From Myxococcus stipitatus (GTDB lineage: Bacteria > Myxococcota > Myxococcia > Myxococcales > Myxococcaceae): 64,000 nt of DNA. The notes beneath the pieces are model-generated. The model ran no database searches. It was not told where the DNA came from and saw only the letters and a list, made by a program, of their open reading frames with translations. A program made the position numbers and the translations under genes. Within the stretch, counting starts at the first letter, position 1, and each line of letters begins with the position of its first letter. Shown one piece after another: positions 33,612 through 45,054 of this stretch. The stretch spans positions 496,001 through 560,000 of the forward strand of contig NZ_CP102770.1 of assembly GCF_038561935.1 (NCBI RefSeq), given 5' to 3'.

Positions 33612-33685
33612 GGTCCTGTAGCTCAGTGGATGAGAGCGCTCGGGTGCGAACCGAGAGGTGGCAAGTTCGACTCTTGCCAGGACCA
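33612..33685 (+). tRNA. tRNA-Arg(GCG)
   Basis: Acceptor GGTCCTG/CAGGACC with discriminator A. The anticodon stem CTCGG/CCGAG encloses GTGCGAA, anticodon GCG for CGC codons. D arm TAGCTCAGTGGATGAGAGC and T arm GCAAG-TTCGACT-CTTGC are canonical. It continues array 2 beyond the island. Confidence 0.85.
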
Positions 33686-33694
33686 CTTTCCCTT

Positions 33695-33766
33695 GCACGC
33701 CGAGCCAGCCGGTGACGGCATCGGTTCGACACACCGACTCGCCGGGTTCGACTCCCGGGGCGTGTA
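33695..33766 (+). tRNA. tRNA-Val(GAC)-like, atypical
   Basis: Acceptor GCACGCC/GGCGTGT (one wobble) with discriminator A; D stem GCC/GGC with GG in the loop; anticodon stem TCGGT/ACCGA enclosing TCGACAC, anticodon GAC; T arm CCGGG-TTCGACT-CCCGG. All four stems pair, but positions 8-9 are GA and position 33 is C, the same departures as in the Asp-like tRNA of array 1. It could be a specialised or decayed tRNA. Confidence 0.55.
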
Positions 33767-33779
33767 TCTTCTTGCTCAA

Positions 33780-35090
33780 TCAGGGCGCGGCGAAGAGCCG
33801 CGGGTCTTGCTGGCGGGAGCGGAACAGGTCGACGATGTAGTTCATGCGCTGGTCGAACTTGGACCAGTCATTGGCCGCGGAGCCCTTCAGCGAATCGGGC
33901 GTCTTGTCGTACTGGGACAGCAGTTGCTTCAGCTCGCTGCTCTCGAGGGTGCGCAGGTGCTCGGGGAAGGCGCCTTGCGCCCCGGGCGTCACGTCGTCAC
34001 CGAGATTCAGGCTGCCGTCCGGCAGGCCCAGCCTCATCATGAACTCGGTGGTGAACCGGCGGAACAAGCCCGACAGGCGGTTCACGATGTCATCCACCTT
34101 CTTGTCGACCAGGCCGCTCGCCTTGGCGGCCAGGTAGGTGGCGTTCGCGGGGAAGGGCAGCGTTTTCCCGACCGTATCAAGAACGCCCCTCACGATGGGG
34201 GCGAAGGTCTCCTTGATGGGAGCGTTGAGGGCGCGCTCCACCTCCCCCTGAATCAGCTTCTGCTCATGCACGCCCACCCGGTCATTGGCGGAGAGCATCA
34301 GTTCCGCCTTCTTGTCCGGGTTCTTCTCGAACATCGCCTTGGCGTAGTCGGCGAAGGCGGCCTTGAGGTTCTCCTTCCCGGGAGGGAAGCCCGCCAGGTA
34401 CTTCGCCACCTTCGCGGCGTCGTACTTCTTGTCGCCCTTGAAGGTTTCGGTGAAGCGCTGGAACTCCGGCGCGATGTCCCTGAAGAGCTTCTGGTTGCCG
34501 TCCGCGATGGCGTCGCTGACGCGATTCAGCGCGTGCTTGATGGGAAGCTTCAGGGCCTCGGTCATCAAGGGGAGGAGTGGATCGGCGGCGCCCAGGCCGA
34601 TGGTCGACAGCGCACCGAGCCACGTCTTGTCTCCCTTGAGCACGTCCATGAAGGCCTTCGGGAGGTCCTCCTGCCGGATGCTCACACCCGCCTGCTTCGA
34701 AGCCCAGACGCCGAAGGTGGCCCAGTTCGCGTTCTCCTTGCCCAGCAGTCCCGCCATCTGGTTGGAGAGCGCGTAGTAGCCCTGGGTGATGGCGTGGTTG
34801 CGCGCCACCGGGTCCTTCATGTTGGCGATGCCTTCAACGTCGACCTTGCCAGTCGGTGGAGCCTTGGTGCCGACAGCTCCCCGGCTCCCCTCGGCCAGCG
34901 CCACGGGCGGACGGGCGGAGGCGCTGGACTCGAACCGCGAGTCGTCGCGCAACAGGCGGTTCGAGGCGCCGGCCTCCGCCGCCGGGAGCGCCTTCTGGGT
35001 CAGCCGCCCGGGGGCATGCGCCGACTGGCGACGGCTTGAGAGTGGGTTCTTCCGAACAGACGCCTGAGACTCGGACCGGATGGGGGCCAT
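33780..35090 (-). CDS. hypothetical protein
   Basis: A 436-aa protein with a disordered, Ser/Arg/Ala-rich N terminus of about 85 residues and then a mostly helical domain. A motif near residue 100 reads NHAITQGYYALSNQMAGLLG then KENANWATFGVWASKQAGVS and IRQEDLPKAFMD. A Lys-rich middle and amphipathic helices follow (DDIVNRLSGLFRRFTTEFMM). No signal peptide or catalytic motif. I do not recognise the family. The stop is 14 bp from the last tRNA of array 2 and the gene is convergent with it. Confidence 0.55.
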   Translation of the reverse strand: MAPIRSESQASVRKNPLSSRRQSAHAPGRLTQKALPAAEAGASNRLLRDDSRFESSASARPPVALAEGSRGAVGTKAPPTGKVDVEGIANMKDPVARNHAITQGYYALSNQMAGLLGKENANWATFGVWASKQAGVSIRQEDLPKAFMDVLKGDKTWLGALSTIGLGAADPLLPLMTEALKLPIKHALNRVSDAIADGNQKLFRDIAPEFQRFTETFKGDKKYDAAKVAKYLAGFPPGKENLKAAFADYAKAMFEKNPDKKAELMLSANDRVGVHEQKLIQGEVERALNAPIKETFAPIVRGVLDTVGKTLPFPANATYLAAKASGLVDKKVDDIVNRLSGLFRRFTTEFMMRLGLPDGSLNLGDDVTPGAQGAFPEHLRTLESSELKQLLSQYDKTPDSLKGSAANDWSKFDQRMNYIVDLFRSRQQDPRLFAAP

Positions 35091-35236
35091 GAGGAGTATT
35101 CCGCGACAGCGGTGTTTGTAGTCCTCGGTATGTGCATGCGGCTTCAGCGGTTACATGCCTCCACCTTTTCCCTTCGGCTCCCGGGGCGTGGACTTCCAAG
35201 GTCGCTCCGTCGTGTGCCATCGCGTGTTCGTCGGGC

Positions 35237-35701
35237 TCACGCGCGCAGCCATGCGAGGATGACGTCCTTGTCGCCCGTCGCCAGGATGTACGGCATGCCC
35301 GGTGCGATGACGCCCTGGCGTGCCGCGACGCCGTCCACCGCGTCCCGCGCGTGGGTGAGCTGAACGCCGGCCCCGCCTCCGCCCAGGACCAGGGGCGCAC
35401 CCATCTTGAGGTCGAGCACCACCACCTGGCGCCGTGCCGGCCTTGGCTCCGCCATGTCCACGACGACGAAGTCGCCCGCGAAGCGACGCTGGTCGCAGCG
35501 GAAGACCCAGAGGTTTCGTTTGCGCCCGAGCAGCGCTCTCACGAACGGCTTCTCGTCGCTCTTCATCACATAGCGCTCGGAGAGGAGGGTGGCGGTGGAG
35601 AGCGGATAGCCCGCCTCCCTGGCCAGGAGCAGCGCCCACGGGTTCGCATGCCGGAGCAGTGGCAGCAGGACAGGCAGGACGATGGGGGGCTCGCGAGGCA
35701 T
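35237..35701 (-). CDS. hypothetical protein
   Basis: A 154-aa protein starting MPREPPIVLPVLLPLLRHAN, then YPLSTATLLSERYVMKSDEK, a beta-rich centre (VFRCDQRRFAGDFVVVDMAE) and the end GDKDVILAWLRA. The N terminus is hydrophobic but contains Arg and His, so it is not a typical signal. A longer in-frame form begins at 35746. No family is recognised. Same strand as the preceding gene; the 146 bp between them has no evident feature. Confidence 0.45.
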   Translation of the reverse strand: MPREPPIVLPVLLPLLRHANPWALLLAREAGYPLSTATLLSERYVMKSDEKPFVRALLGRKRNLWVFRCDQRRFAGDFVVVDMAEPRPARRQVVVLDLKMGAPLVLGGGGAGVQLTHARDAVDGVAARQGVIAPGMPYILATGDKDVILAWLRA

Positions 35702-35815
35702 GTGGGGGCGTGCTCGACGAGCGAGGTCGCTCGCGCCACCGGGCATTCAATCACGTCTCAGGCCGCGTAGAGTCCAGGACACCCCGATGGTCACACCCAA
35801 CCCTGGAGTCTTCGC

Positions 35816-36325
35816 ATGTCCAGACTTTCTCGCCCCGCGCTCGTATTCGCCCTGCTGCTCACCTCCACCTCGGCGCTGGGAGCCTCGCAGTGGGTGCAGG
35901 CGCGGACCGTGCTCAACACGTGTGGCTATTTCAGTACGTCTCAGGCGGAGGTCACCCTCACGTACCGCAACGATGACCTGCCCTGGGGGACGAGCGTGTT
36001 CCTCATCTACGGCTGGGGCGGGAGCGGGGTCGACTGGGCTCCGGCGCCGCAGACCGTGGAGGTGCCGGCCGTGGCTCCGTACCATTGGGGCACCACGGTG
36101 ACTGGGGTCATCCGGGCACGGACGTCCACGCAGTACACAAGCATCAACTATGTCTGGAAGGTGGTGCTCCCGGACGGCCATGAGTTCTACGAGAAGGGCA
36201 ATGGCTCCACGTATGGCTACTACGCCGCGGACTTCTCGCAGGTGCCCATGCCGTGCACCACCACCGCTGGGAGCTTCATCGGCACCCCGACGTCGTTGAA
36301 CATCACGACCGTCGTCAAGAACTGA
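35816..36325 (+). CDS. secreted hypothetical protein
   Basis: A 169-aa protein with signal peptide RPALVFALLLTSTSALGASQ. The mature domain is beta-sandwich-like with aromatic and Gly-rich loops (VFLIYGWGGSGVDWAP, YYAADFSQVPMPCTTT) and two cysteines. It ends STSLNITT-like (TPTSLNITTVVKN). Likely secreted; function unknown. Confidence 0.6.
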   Translation: MSRLSRPALVFALLLTSTSALGASQWVQARTVLNTCGYFSTSQAEVTLTYRNDDLPWGTSVFLIYGWGGSGVDWAPAPQTVEVPAVAPYHWGTTVTGVIRARTSTQYTSINYVWKVVLPDGHEFYEKGNGSTYGYYAADFSQVPMPCTTTAGSFIGTPTSLNITTVVKN

Positions 36326-36452
36326 CCGGGCCAGGCCCACGCGCGAAGCCGCTGGGCTCGCGCACCCCTCGGAGCCGGCGCGAGGAATCGCGCGGGGCGC
36401 GTTGAGTCGCTTGTCTGGTTGTGGCAAGGATGCGCCTCCCGCGCCCGTGCCA

Positions 36453-37412
36453 ATGAACCCCGTCACGCTTCAAATCAACCTCGCGCCCACGGACCATCCT
36501 CACGCGCGCCTCATCCTCCCGCACCAGCTCCGGCAGCTCGGTCCTTCCGTGCGGGAGATCCTGCTGGTGTTGGACCTGCATCGCAGCCAGGGCAGCCGAT
36601 TCGCGGAGGCCTGGCTGGAGCGCAAGCCCAAGATGGAGCGACTGCTCGACGAGCTTCGTGCGGCGGACCCTCGTGTCCGCGTGGTGGAGGTGGACTACTC
36701 GTCCGCCACCACCCGCGCGCTCGCGGAGCGCTTCTTCGGAGGCACCCACCTCCCCATGAAGGACTCACGGGGCGGTCCCTATCACTCGTATTTCTTCGGC
36801 GTGGCCGAGGCCGCGCACCCGCACGTCCTGCACCTGGATGCGGACATGCTCATCGGCGGTGGCTCGCACACGTGGGTCGCGGAAGCGATGGAGCAGCTCG
36901 CCTCGCGTGAGGAGCTGGTGAGCTGCAGTCCGCTCTCGGGGCCGCCTCGCGCGGATGGCACGGTGGGCGTGGATGCTCGCTGGTACGAGCCGGATGGCGC
37001 GGCCCAGGCGTTCCGCTTCCGTCGCTTCAGCAGCCGCGTGTTCCTGGTGGACCGCGATGCCCTGACCCGCAGGCTGGGCCCGCTTCGCGCGCGACTGGCG
37101 CCGCCCATCCATGTCTTGCGCGCGCTGAGGGCGGGCAATCCCCCCTACCGCGAGCCGGAGAACCTCATCACCCGCGTGATGCTGCGCAAGCGGCTGTGGC
37201 GGTTGGACTTCCTCGGCGCGGGGCAGGGGCTGTGGACGCTGCATCCCCAGTACCGCTCACCGACGTTCTACGAGCGGCTCCCGGAGCTCATCGCGAAGGT
37301 GGAGTCCGGCGACATGCCCGACGCCCAGCGAGGACAGGAGAACGTCCACGACTGTCTGGTGGATTGGTCCGACGTCCGCGCGGCGCGCAAGCGGTGGTAC
37401 CACCGGAAGTAA
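36453..37412 (+). CDS. GT-A-like glycosyltransferase
   Basis: A 319-aa protein whose centre reads HPHVLHLDADMLIGGGSHTW, a DxD metal/nucleotide-sugar motif of GT-A glycosyltransferases. The N-terminal half contains a Rossmann-like strand pattern (VREILLVLDLHRSQGS, RVRVVEVDYSS). Later, the conserved aromatic TLHPQYRSPTFYERLPELI may bind the acceptor. It is cytoplasmic with no membrane span. The start at ATG 36453 is preferred; a longer in-frame reading begins at 36402. Acceptor unknown. Confidence 0.6.
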   Translation: MNPVTLQINLAPTDHPHARLILPHQLRQLGPSVREILLVLDLHRSQGSRFAEAWLERKPKMERLLDELRAADPRVRVVEVDYSSATTRALAERFFGGTHLPMKDSRGGPYHSYFFGVAEAAHPHVLHLDADMLIGGGSHTWVAEAMEQLASREELVSCSPLSGPPRADGTVGVDARWYEPDGAAQAFRFRRFSSRVFLVDRDALTRRLGPLRARLAPPIHVLRALRAGNPPYREPENLITRVMLRKRLWRLDFLGAGQGLWTLHPQYRSPTFYERLPELIAKVESGDMPDAQRGQENVHDCLVDWSDVRAARKRWYHRK

Positions 37413-37424
37413 CCGGGAGGGGGG

Positions 37425-38384
37425 TCACCCGTTCGCGACGGTACGCTCTCGCGGGCTGACCAGCTCGGGGAACGCGTCGGGCCTGTCCCACAGGATGAAG
37501 TGGCTGCACTCCTCCAGCGTCACCACGTCGAGCGTGGGCTCGGCGCGCCGGGCGCTCTCGAGCATGGAGACGGAGTCCAGCACGCGGTCCTGGCCCGGCA
37601 CGAGCACCGTGCCGCGTCGCACGTTCTGGAACAGGGACGCGTCGCGCTCCTGAATCCAGGCCTCGATGTCGCGCGCGTTGGTCACCAGGGTCGACACGCG
37701 CTTGGGATTGAACGGGAAGGCCCGGATGAGCTCGCGCTTGCGAGCATTCTCCAGCGGTCCCCACATGTATCGGGTGTGACGGGAGATGGGGGCGAGCCTC
37801 CAGAGCAGGATTCCGAAGGGCATCAGCCAGAGCAGCGCGTTGTTCGGCTTCGCATAGGGGCGCCCCTGCGGGAGGACGGGCGCCTCCAGGACCACCTCCA
37901 CCCGCTCGAACAGGTCCGGCCGCTGGCGCGCGGCTTCGAGGACCACGGCGCCGCCTCGCGAATGGCCATGCACCCGGATGTGCTCGGTCCTGGGCAGGTC
38001 CTCCAGGGCCTGCACCAGCACGGCCGCGTCGTGAGGGATGGTGCCTTCCGGCTCGGTGGGCACGCGCGCCCAGGGCGCGGGGCGTTCAGCGGGTTGCGCG
38101 ATGGGCGGGTGATAGTCGCAGCTCGTCACCAGGATGAGCTGGAGGTCCGCGGCCTCGTAGTGCCGGGTGAAGTAGCGCAGGTCCGACACGAAGCCGTGCA
38201 TGCAGATGACGGTGGCGCGGGGCTGCGCGCAGCTCCGTTCGGCGATGAGGGCCTTGCCCACCCGGTAGACATGTCCGTCGAAGGGCTCGGCGGGACAGGC
38301 GGGACCCTCCCGGTGCAGCAGCCACTGCCGCAGGCCGAGCACGAGGAGGGTGATGCCGGCGAGGACTCCGATGCCCAGGAACAT
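37425..38384 (-). CDS. membrane-anchored alpha/beta hydrolase
   Basis: A 319-aa protein with an N-terminal transmembrane helix (LGIGVLAGITLLVLGLRQWL) and an alpha/beta hydrolase domain. The oxyanion region is ICMHGF, the nucleophile elbow is HGHSRGG, the acid is in LVPGQDRVLDS and the base in EECSHFILWD. The substrate is unknown; the set resembles esterases and lipases. Convergent with the glycosyltransferase gene, 12 bp apart. Confidence 0.8.
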   Translation of the reverse strand: MFLGIGVLAGITLLVLGLRQWLLHREGPACPAEPFDGHVYRVGKALIAERSCAQPRATVICMHGFVSDLRYFTRHYEAADLQLILVTSCDYHPPIAQPAERPAPWARVPTEPEGTIPHDAAVLVQALEDLPRTEHIRVHGHSRGGAVVLEAARQRPDLFERVEVVLEAPVLPQGRPYAKPNNALLWLMPFGILLWRLAPISRHTRYMWGPLENARKRELIRAFPFNPKRVSTLVTNARDIEAWIQERDASLFQNVRRGTVLVPGQDRVLDSVSMLESARRAEPTLDVVTLEECSHFILWDRPDAFPELVSPRERTVANG

Positions 38385-38514
38385 GCGTTTTCTCTGAAGC
38401 GGAATGGCGACGGAGGCCCCTCACATCATAGTTCGCGCGAGGGCTCACCATGGAATCGGGCGATTGTGTGATGGGGCGCTCTTGCCTGCCTCCCGAGCTT
38501 CGAGACAGGGGCGC

Positions 38515-39000
38515 TCAGGTCAGCGCTGTCTCCGACGTGACGATTCCGTCGGCGTCCGCGTAGAGGAAGTGTCCGGGCCGGAAGGTGACACCCGCGAAGC
38601 GCACCTCCACGTCGTGCTGTCCCGCGCCGCGCTTGCTGCTGCGAAGCGGATGCGTACCCAGGGCCTGGACGCCGATGGCGGTGCGGCCCACTTCCTCCGA
38701 GTCTCGGATGCAGCCATTGACCACCACGCCCGCCCAGCCGTTCTTCTGGGCGAGCAGCGCCAGCTGGTCCCCCACCAGCGCGCATCGCCGGCTGCCGCCT
38801 CCATCCACCACGAGCACACGCCCGTTGCCCGGTTCCTCCAGGGCTTTGCGCACCAGCGAGTTGTCCTCGGGCGCGAGGACGGTGCTGATGGCTCCGCAGA
38901 ACGTGGTCCGGCCGCCGTAGTGCAGGAAGCCCGGCTCGGCGATTTGAAAGTGAGCCGAGCCCGCGTTCGCATCGCACAGGTCCGCCGTCTTGAAGTCCAT
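38515..39000 (-). CDS. rraA: RraA-family protein
   Basis: A 161-aa protein of the RraA/MenG-like fold. MDFKTADLCDANAGS, then GRVLVVDGGGSRRCALVGDQ, GWAGVVVNGCIRDSEEVGRT and VRFAGVTFRPGHFLYADADG are all conserved. In enterobacteria RraA binds RNase E and inhibits mRNA decay; many relatives are instead HMG/oxaloacetate aldolases, with the Arg and Asp of GCIRD in the active site. Both are possible here. ATG at 39000 has GAGAGG upstream. Confidence 0.85.
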   Translation of the reverse strand: MDFKTADLCDANAGSAHFQIAEPGFLHYGGRTTFCGAISTVLAPEDNSLVRKALEEPGNGRVLVVDGGGSRRCALVGDQLALLAQKNGWAGVVVNGCIRDSEEVGRTAIGVQALGTHPLRSSKRGAGQHDVEVRFAGVTFRPGHFLYADADGIVTSETALT

Positions 39001-39240
39001 GGGTCCTCTCCTGGGGGCCAGGCCTTGGCGCCGCAGTATCTCCATTGCCGCCCGGGCTCATGATGCCTCGTGGGGGGAGGCCAGGAGGATGTGCGTCCTG
39101 GTGTGATTCTCCACGGATTCGTTGCCGACCTGTCAACGAGGCGTCTCCAGCGCCCCTGGGTTGCGGGACGAAGAAGCAGCGGGCATGGAGATGGGCGGGA
39201 GTCGCCGCGCCGCGTGCTGTCACATGCTATGGAACGCGAC

Positions 39241-40536
39241 ATGAATCACGCTCTCAGCCAGTCCCTGTTCGCCCGAGCGCAGGAGCGCATCCCGGGCGGC
39301 GTCAACTCTCCCGTGCGCGCCTTCCGGGGCGTGGGGGGGGACCCCGTCTTCTTCCGCGAGGGGTCCGGGGCCTGGCTGACCGACGTGGACGGCAACCGCT
39401 ACGTCGACCTGGTGGGGAGCTGGGGGCCGCTCATCCTGGGCCACGCCTACCCGCCCATCGTGGAGGCCATCATCGACGCGGCCCGTCGCGGCTCGTCCTA
39501 CGGCGCGCCTCACGCGGGTGAGGTGGAGTTCGCGGAGCTCATCTGCTCGACGATGCCGGCGGTGGAGATGGTGCGGCTGGTGTCCAGCGGCACGGAGGCC
39601 ACGGTGGCCGCCATCCGCGTGGCGCGAGGCTTCACCGGCCGCGAGCACATCCTCAAGTTCGAGGGCTGTTTCCACGGCGCGGGGGACCCGTTCCTCGTGA
39701 AGGCGGGCAGCGGCGTGGAGACGCTGGGGCTGCCGGACTCGCCGGGCGTGCCGTCGGCGCTGGCGAAGCTCACGCTCACCGCGCCGTTCAACGACCTGGA
39801 CGCCGTGGAGCGCATCTTCAAGGCGCAGGGGCACGACATCGCGTGCGCCATCATCGAGCCCGTGGTGGGCAACATGGGCGTGCTCATCCCGAAGCCCGGC
39901 TACCTCCAGGGACTCCAGGCGCTCTGCCAGAAGTACGGCGTGCTGTTCGTGCTCGACGAGGTGATGACGGGCTTCCGGCTGGCGCGGGGGGGCGCGCAGG
40001 AGCTGTACGGCCTGAAGCCGGACCTGACGACGATGGCCAAGGTGATTGGCGGCGGCATGCCGCTGGGCGCCTACGGTGGCCGCGCGGACATCATGCGGAA
40101 GGTGGCGCCCGCGGGGCCGGTGTACCAGTCCGGCACGCTGTCGGGGAACCCGGTGGCGGTGGCGGCGGGCATGGCGTGTCTCAAGGCGCTCGCGGCGCCG
40201 GGGACGTATGAGCGGCTGGAGGGCATCAGCCAGAAGCTGGAGGCGGGCTTCATCGCCGAGGCGAAGGCCGCGGGCGTGCCCGTCACGGTCAACCGCGTGG
40301 GCAGCATGCTGACGGTGTTCTTCACGTCGGAGGCGGTGTTCGACTACACGAGCGCCAAGACGTCGGACACGGGGCGCTTCGGTCGTTTCTTCCACGCCAT
40401 GCTGGATGCGGGCGTGTACCTGCCGCCGAGCCAGTACGAGGCGGCCTTCTTCTCGCTGGCGCTGGGCGAGGCGGAGGTCGCGCACGTGCTGGGTGCGGCA
40501 AGAAAGGCCTTCCGCGCTCTTGGCCAGACCGGTTGA
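39241..40536 (+). CDS. hemL: glutamate-1-semialdehyde 2,1-aminomutase
   Basis: A 431-aa PLP enzyme that converts glutamate-1-semialdehyde to 5-aminolevulinate in tetrapyrrole synthesis. N terminus SLFARAQERIPGGVNSPVRA is diagnostic; the substrate loop VRLVSSGTEATVAAIRVARG and the PLP lysine in TMAKVIGGGMPLGAYGG are present, as is FHGAGDPFLVKAGSG. Length is standard. An in-frame ATG 12 bp upstream (39229) is an alternative. The 240 bp before it show no gene. Confidence 0.95.
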   Translation: MNHALSQSLFARAQERIPGGVNSPVRAFRGVGGDPVFFREGSGAWLTDVDGNRYVDLVGSWGPLILGHAYPPIVEAIIDAARRGSSYGAPHAGEVEFAELICSTMPAVEMVRLVSSGTEATVAAIRVARGFTGREHILKFEGCFHGAGDPFLVKAGSGVETLGLPDSPGVPSALAKLTLTAPFNDLDAVERIFKAQGHDIACAIIEPVVGNMGVLIPKPGYLQGLQALCQKYGVLFVLDEVMTGFRLARGGAQELYGLKPDLTTMAKVIGGGMPLGAYGGRADIMRKVAPAGPVYQSGTLSGNPVAVAAGMACLKALAAPGTYERLEGISQKLEAGFIAEAKAAGVPVTVNRVGSMLTVFFTSEAVFDYTSAKTSDTGRFGRFFHAMLDAGVYLPPSQYEAAFFSLALGEAEVAHVLGAARKAFRALGQTG

Positions 40537-42316
40537 GCCGGAGCCCCTCGCGGGCCCCGTTCGCTTCGGTCCCTATACCCTGGTGCGCCGCATTGGCGCC
40601 GGGGGGATGGGTGAGGTCTTCCTCGCGCGCGAGGAGTCCCCGCGTCGCGCGTGTGTGGTGAAGAAGGTCCTGCCTCAGCTCATGCAGAGCCCGCAGTTCG
40701 TCGGGCGCTTCCGGGATGAGGCCCGCGTGGTGGTTCGGCTGGACCATCCCAACATCGCTCGCGTGTACGCGATGGGCGAGGTGGACGGGCAGCTGTACCT
40801 CTCCATGGAGTACGTGAGGGGCAAGACGCTCAGCCGCCTCTCGTATCGCCTCCGGCAGCTGGGGCGGATGATGCCGCTGGGCATCGTGCTGCACCTGGGC
40901 CAGCGGCTGTGCGAGGGCCTGGCCTATGCGCACGACGCGACGGACGAAGAGGGCCACGGGCTGCACCTGGTGCACCGCGACCTGTCCCCGGCGAACGTCT
41001 GCATCAGCTACTCGGGCGAGGTGAAGATCATCGACTTCGGCGCGGCGCAGTCCACGCTGAAGGAGCAGCAGACCGCGCCTCGCGTGGTGATTGGGAACCT
41101 GACGTACATGTCCCCGGAGCAGGCGCGAAAGCGCTTCGTGGACCGGCGCGCGGACCTGTACGCGGTGGGCGTGCTGTTGTGGGAGCTGTGCGCGTGGAAG
41201 CCGCTGTCGCAGCGAGGCGACCCGGTGGAGCGCTGGCGGCGCGCGGCCTATCCCCAGTGGGAGCCCGCGGGGAAGTTCCGGGAGGGGCTGCCGTCGAGCG
41301 TGGATGCGTTCCTGTCGAAGGCCCTGGCTCCGGAGCCGGCGAACCGCTTCCCGGATGGGGCGGCGATGGGCGCGGAGCTCGCGCGCCTGAAGGCGAAGCT
41401 GTCGTCGGGAATGGGCGACGCGGAGCTCGCGAGGCTGATGGCGTTGGTCTTCCCCCGCGAGAAGAAGGCGGAGGAGACGCTGCTCGAGGAGCTGCTGCGC
41501 GAGGAGGCCCGTCGCGCGCACACCGAGCCGGAGCTCGCCGCGACGCTCACTCCGCCCACGGCGCTCGCGTTCGAGCACAACGCCATCGAGGCGCCGGACG
41601 ACTTCATCCCCTCCGAGCGCGTCCAGCTCGTGCACACCCCCGGGCCCGGAGAAGACGAGCCGACCCACGCCGACAGGCCGCCCGGCGCCCCGGCCGTCGT
41701 CGAGCACGCACCGCCCGACGTGCAGCGCGACGCCGACGAGGATGAGCCGACCGCGGTGGCGCCGCCTCCGCGCGCGAGCGCCGTGGACCCCGCGGTGACA
41801 ATGCCGCTGGGCGTGGAGGAGATTGCGTCGAGGACCGCGCAGTATGGCGCAGACCTCGGTGAGCGGGACTCGAGCCCCGTCGTTGCTCCCAAGCCCGCGC
41901 ACGTCGTCGAGGCCACCGAGGCATTGGACGCGGCGAAGGTCCTCGTGGCCATCGAGCAGGCCACGGCCGTGCGTGCCAGCGGGTCGAGCGAGTCCCTGTT
42001 CCCTGGGAGCGGCGAGGACACCGCGACGCCTCCCATGCCCGCGACACCGCCGCCACCTCGGCGCACGCCTCGGGTGACGCAGGTGGGCTTCGGGGTCGAC
42101 ATCTCGCAGACGGTGGCCACGGAGGCCATCGAGGCGCGGCGTCTGGCGCTCGTGCGCGCCATCACCGGCGACGGAGAAGCACCCGCCGTCGTGTCCGAGC
42201 CGCCCGCTGTCGATGTCGACGTTCCTCAGGGCCCTCGGGTCTGGCTCGCGGTCGCCGTGTTCGCGGGGGCCTCCCTGCTGGGGCTCGCCGTGGCGTGGCT
42301 CACCGTGTGGCGTTGA
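40520..42316 (+). CDS. membrane Ser/Thr protein kinase
   Basis: A 598-aa protein. The kinase domain (about 15-295) has GAGGMGEVF, Lys in CVVKKV, HRDLSPANV and IDFGAAQ, then SPEQARK; the Ser in HRDLSPAN in place of Lys is common in myxobacterial kinases. A 270-residue acidic, Pro/Ala-rich linker follows. The single transmembrane helix is at the extreme C terminus (WLAVAVFAGASLLGLAVAWL), so the protein is tail-anchored with no periplasmic domain. It overlaps hemL; I chose TTG 40520 (17-bp overlap), with GTG 40493 as an alternative. Confidence 0.82.
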   Translation: MARPVEPEPLAGPVRFGPYTLVRRIGAGGMGEVFLAREESPRRACVVKKVLPQLMQSPQFVGRFRDEARVVVRLDHPNIARVYAMGEVDGQLYLSMEYVRGKTLSRLSYRLRQLGRMMPLGIVLHLGQRLCEGLAYAHDATDEEGHGLHLVHRDLSPANVCISYSGEVKIIDFGAAQSTLKEQQTAPRVVIGNLTYMSPEQARKRFVDRRADLYAVGVLLWELCAWKPLSQRGDPVERWRRAAYPQWEPAGKFREGLPSSVDAFLSKALAPEPANRFPDGAAMGAELARLKAKLSSGMGDAELARLMALVFPREKKAEETLLEELLREEARRAHTEPELAATLTPPTALAFEHNAIEAPDDFIPSERVQLVHTPGPGEDEPTHADRPPGAPAVVEHAPPDVQRDADEDEPTAVAPPPRASAVDPAVTMPLGVEEIASRTAQYGADLGERDSSPVVAPKPAHVVEATEALDAAKVLVAIEQATAVRASGSSESLFPGSGEDTATPPMPATPPPPRRTPRVTQVGFGVDISQTVATEAIEARRLALVRAITGDGEAPAVVSEPPAVDVDVPQGPRVWLAVAVFAGASLLGLAVAWLTVWR

Positions 42317-42329
42317 TGCCTTCGTGGCA

Positions 42330-44900
<2,571 letters not shown>

Positions 44901-45054
44901 GGCGCACCCGACTCTTCCATCGCATGCAAGCGTCGAGAAGCAGGCAGACCCCCGCTTCGATGACCAGCCCACACACGACGATGCCAGGTCGTGGGTTCCC
45001 CTGAGGAGGGCAGGGCTTCGGGCCCCGCCCTCGGGACTCAGGGCGCGGTCTTCC

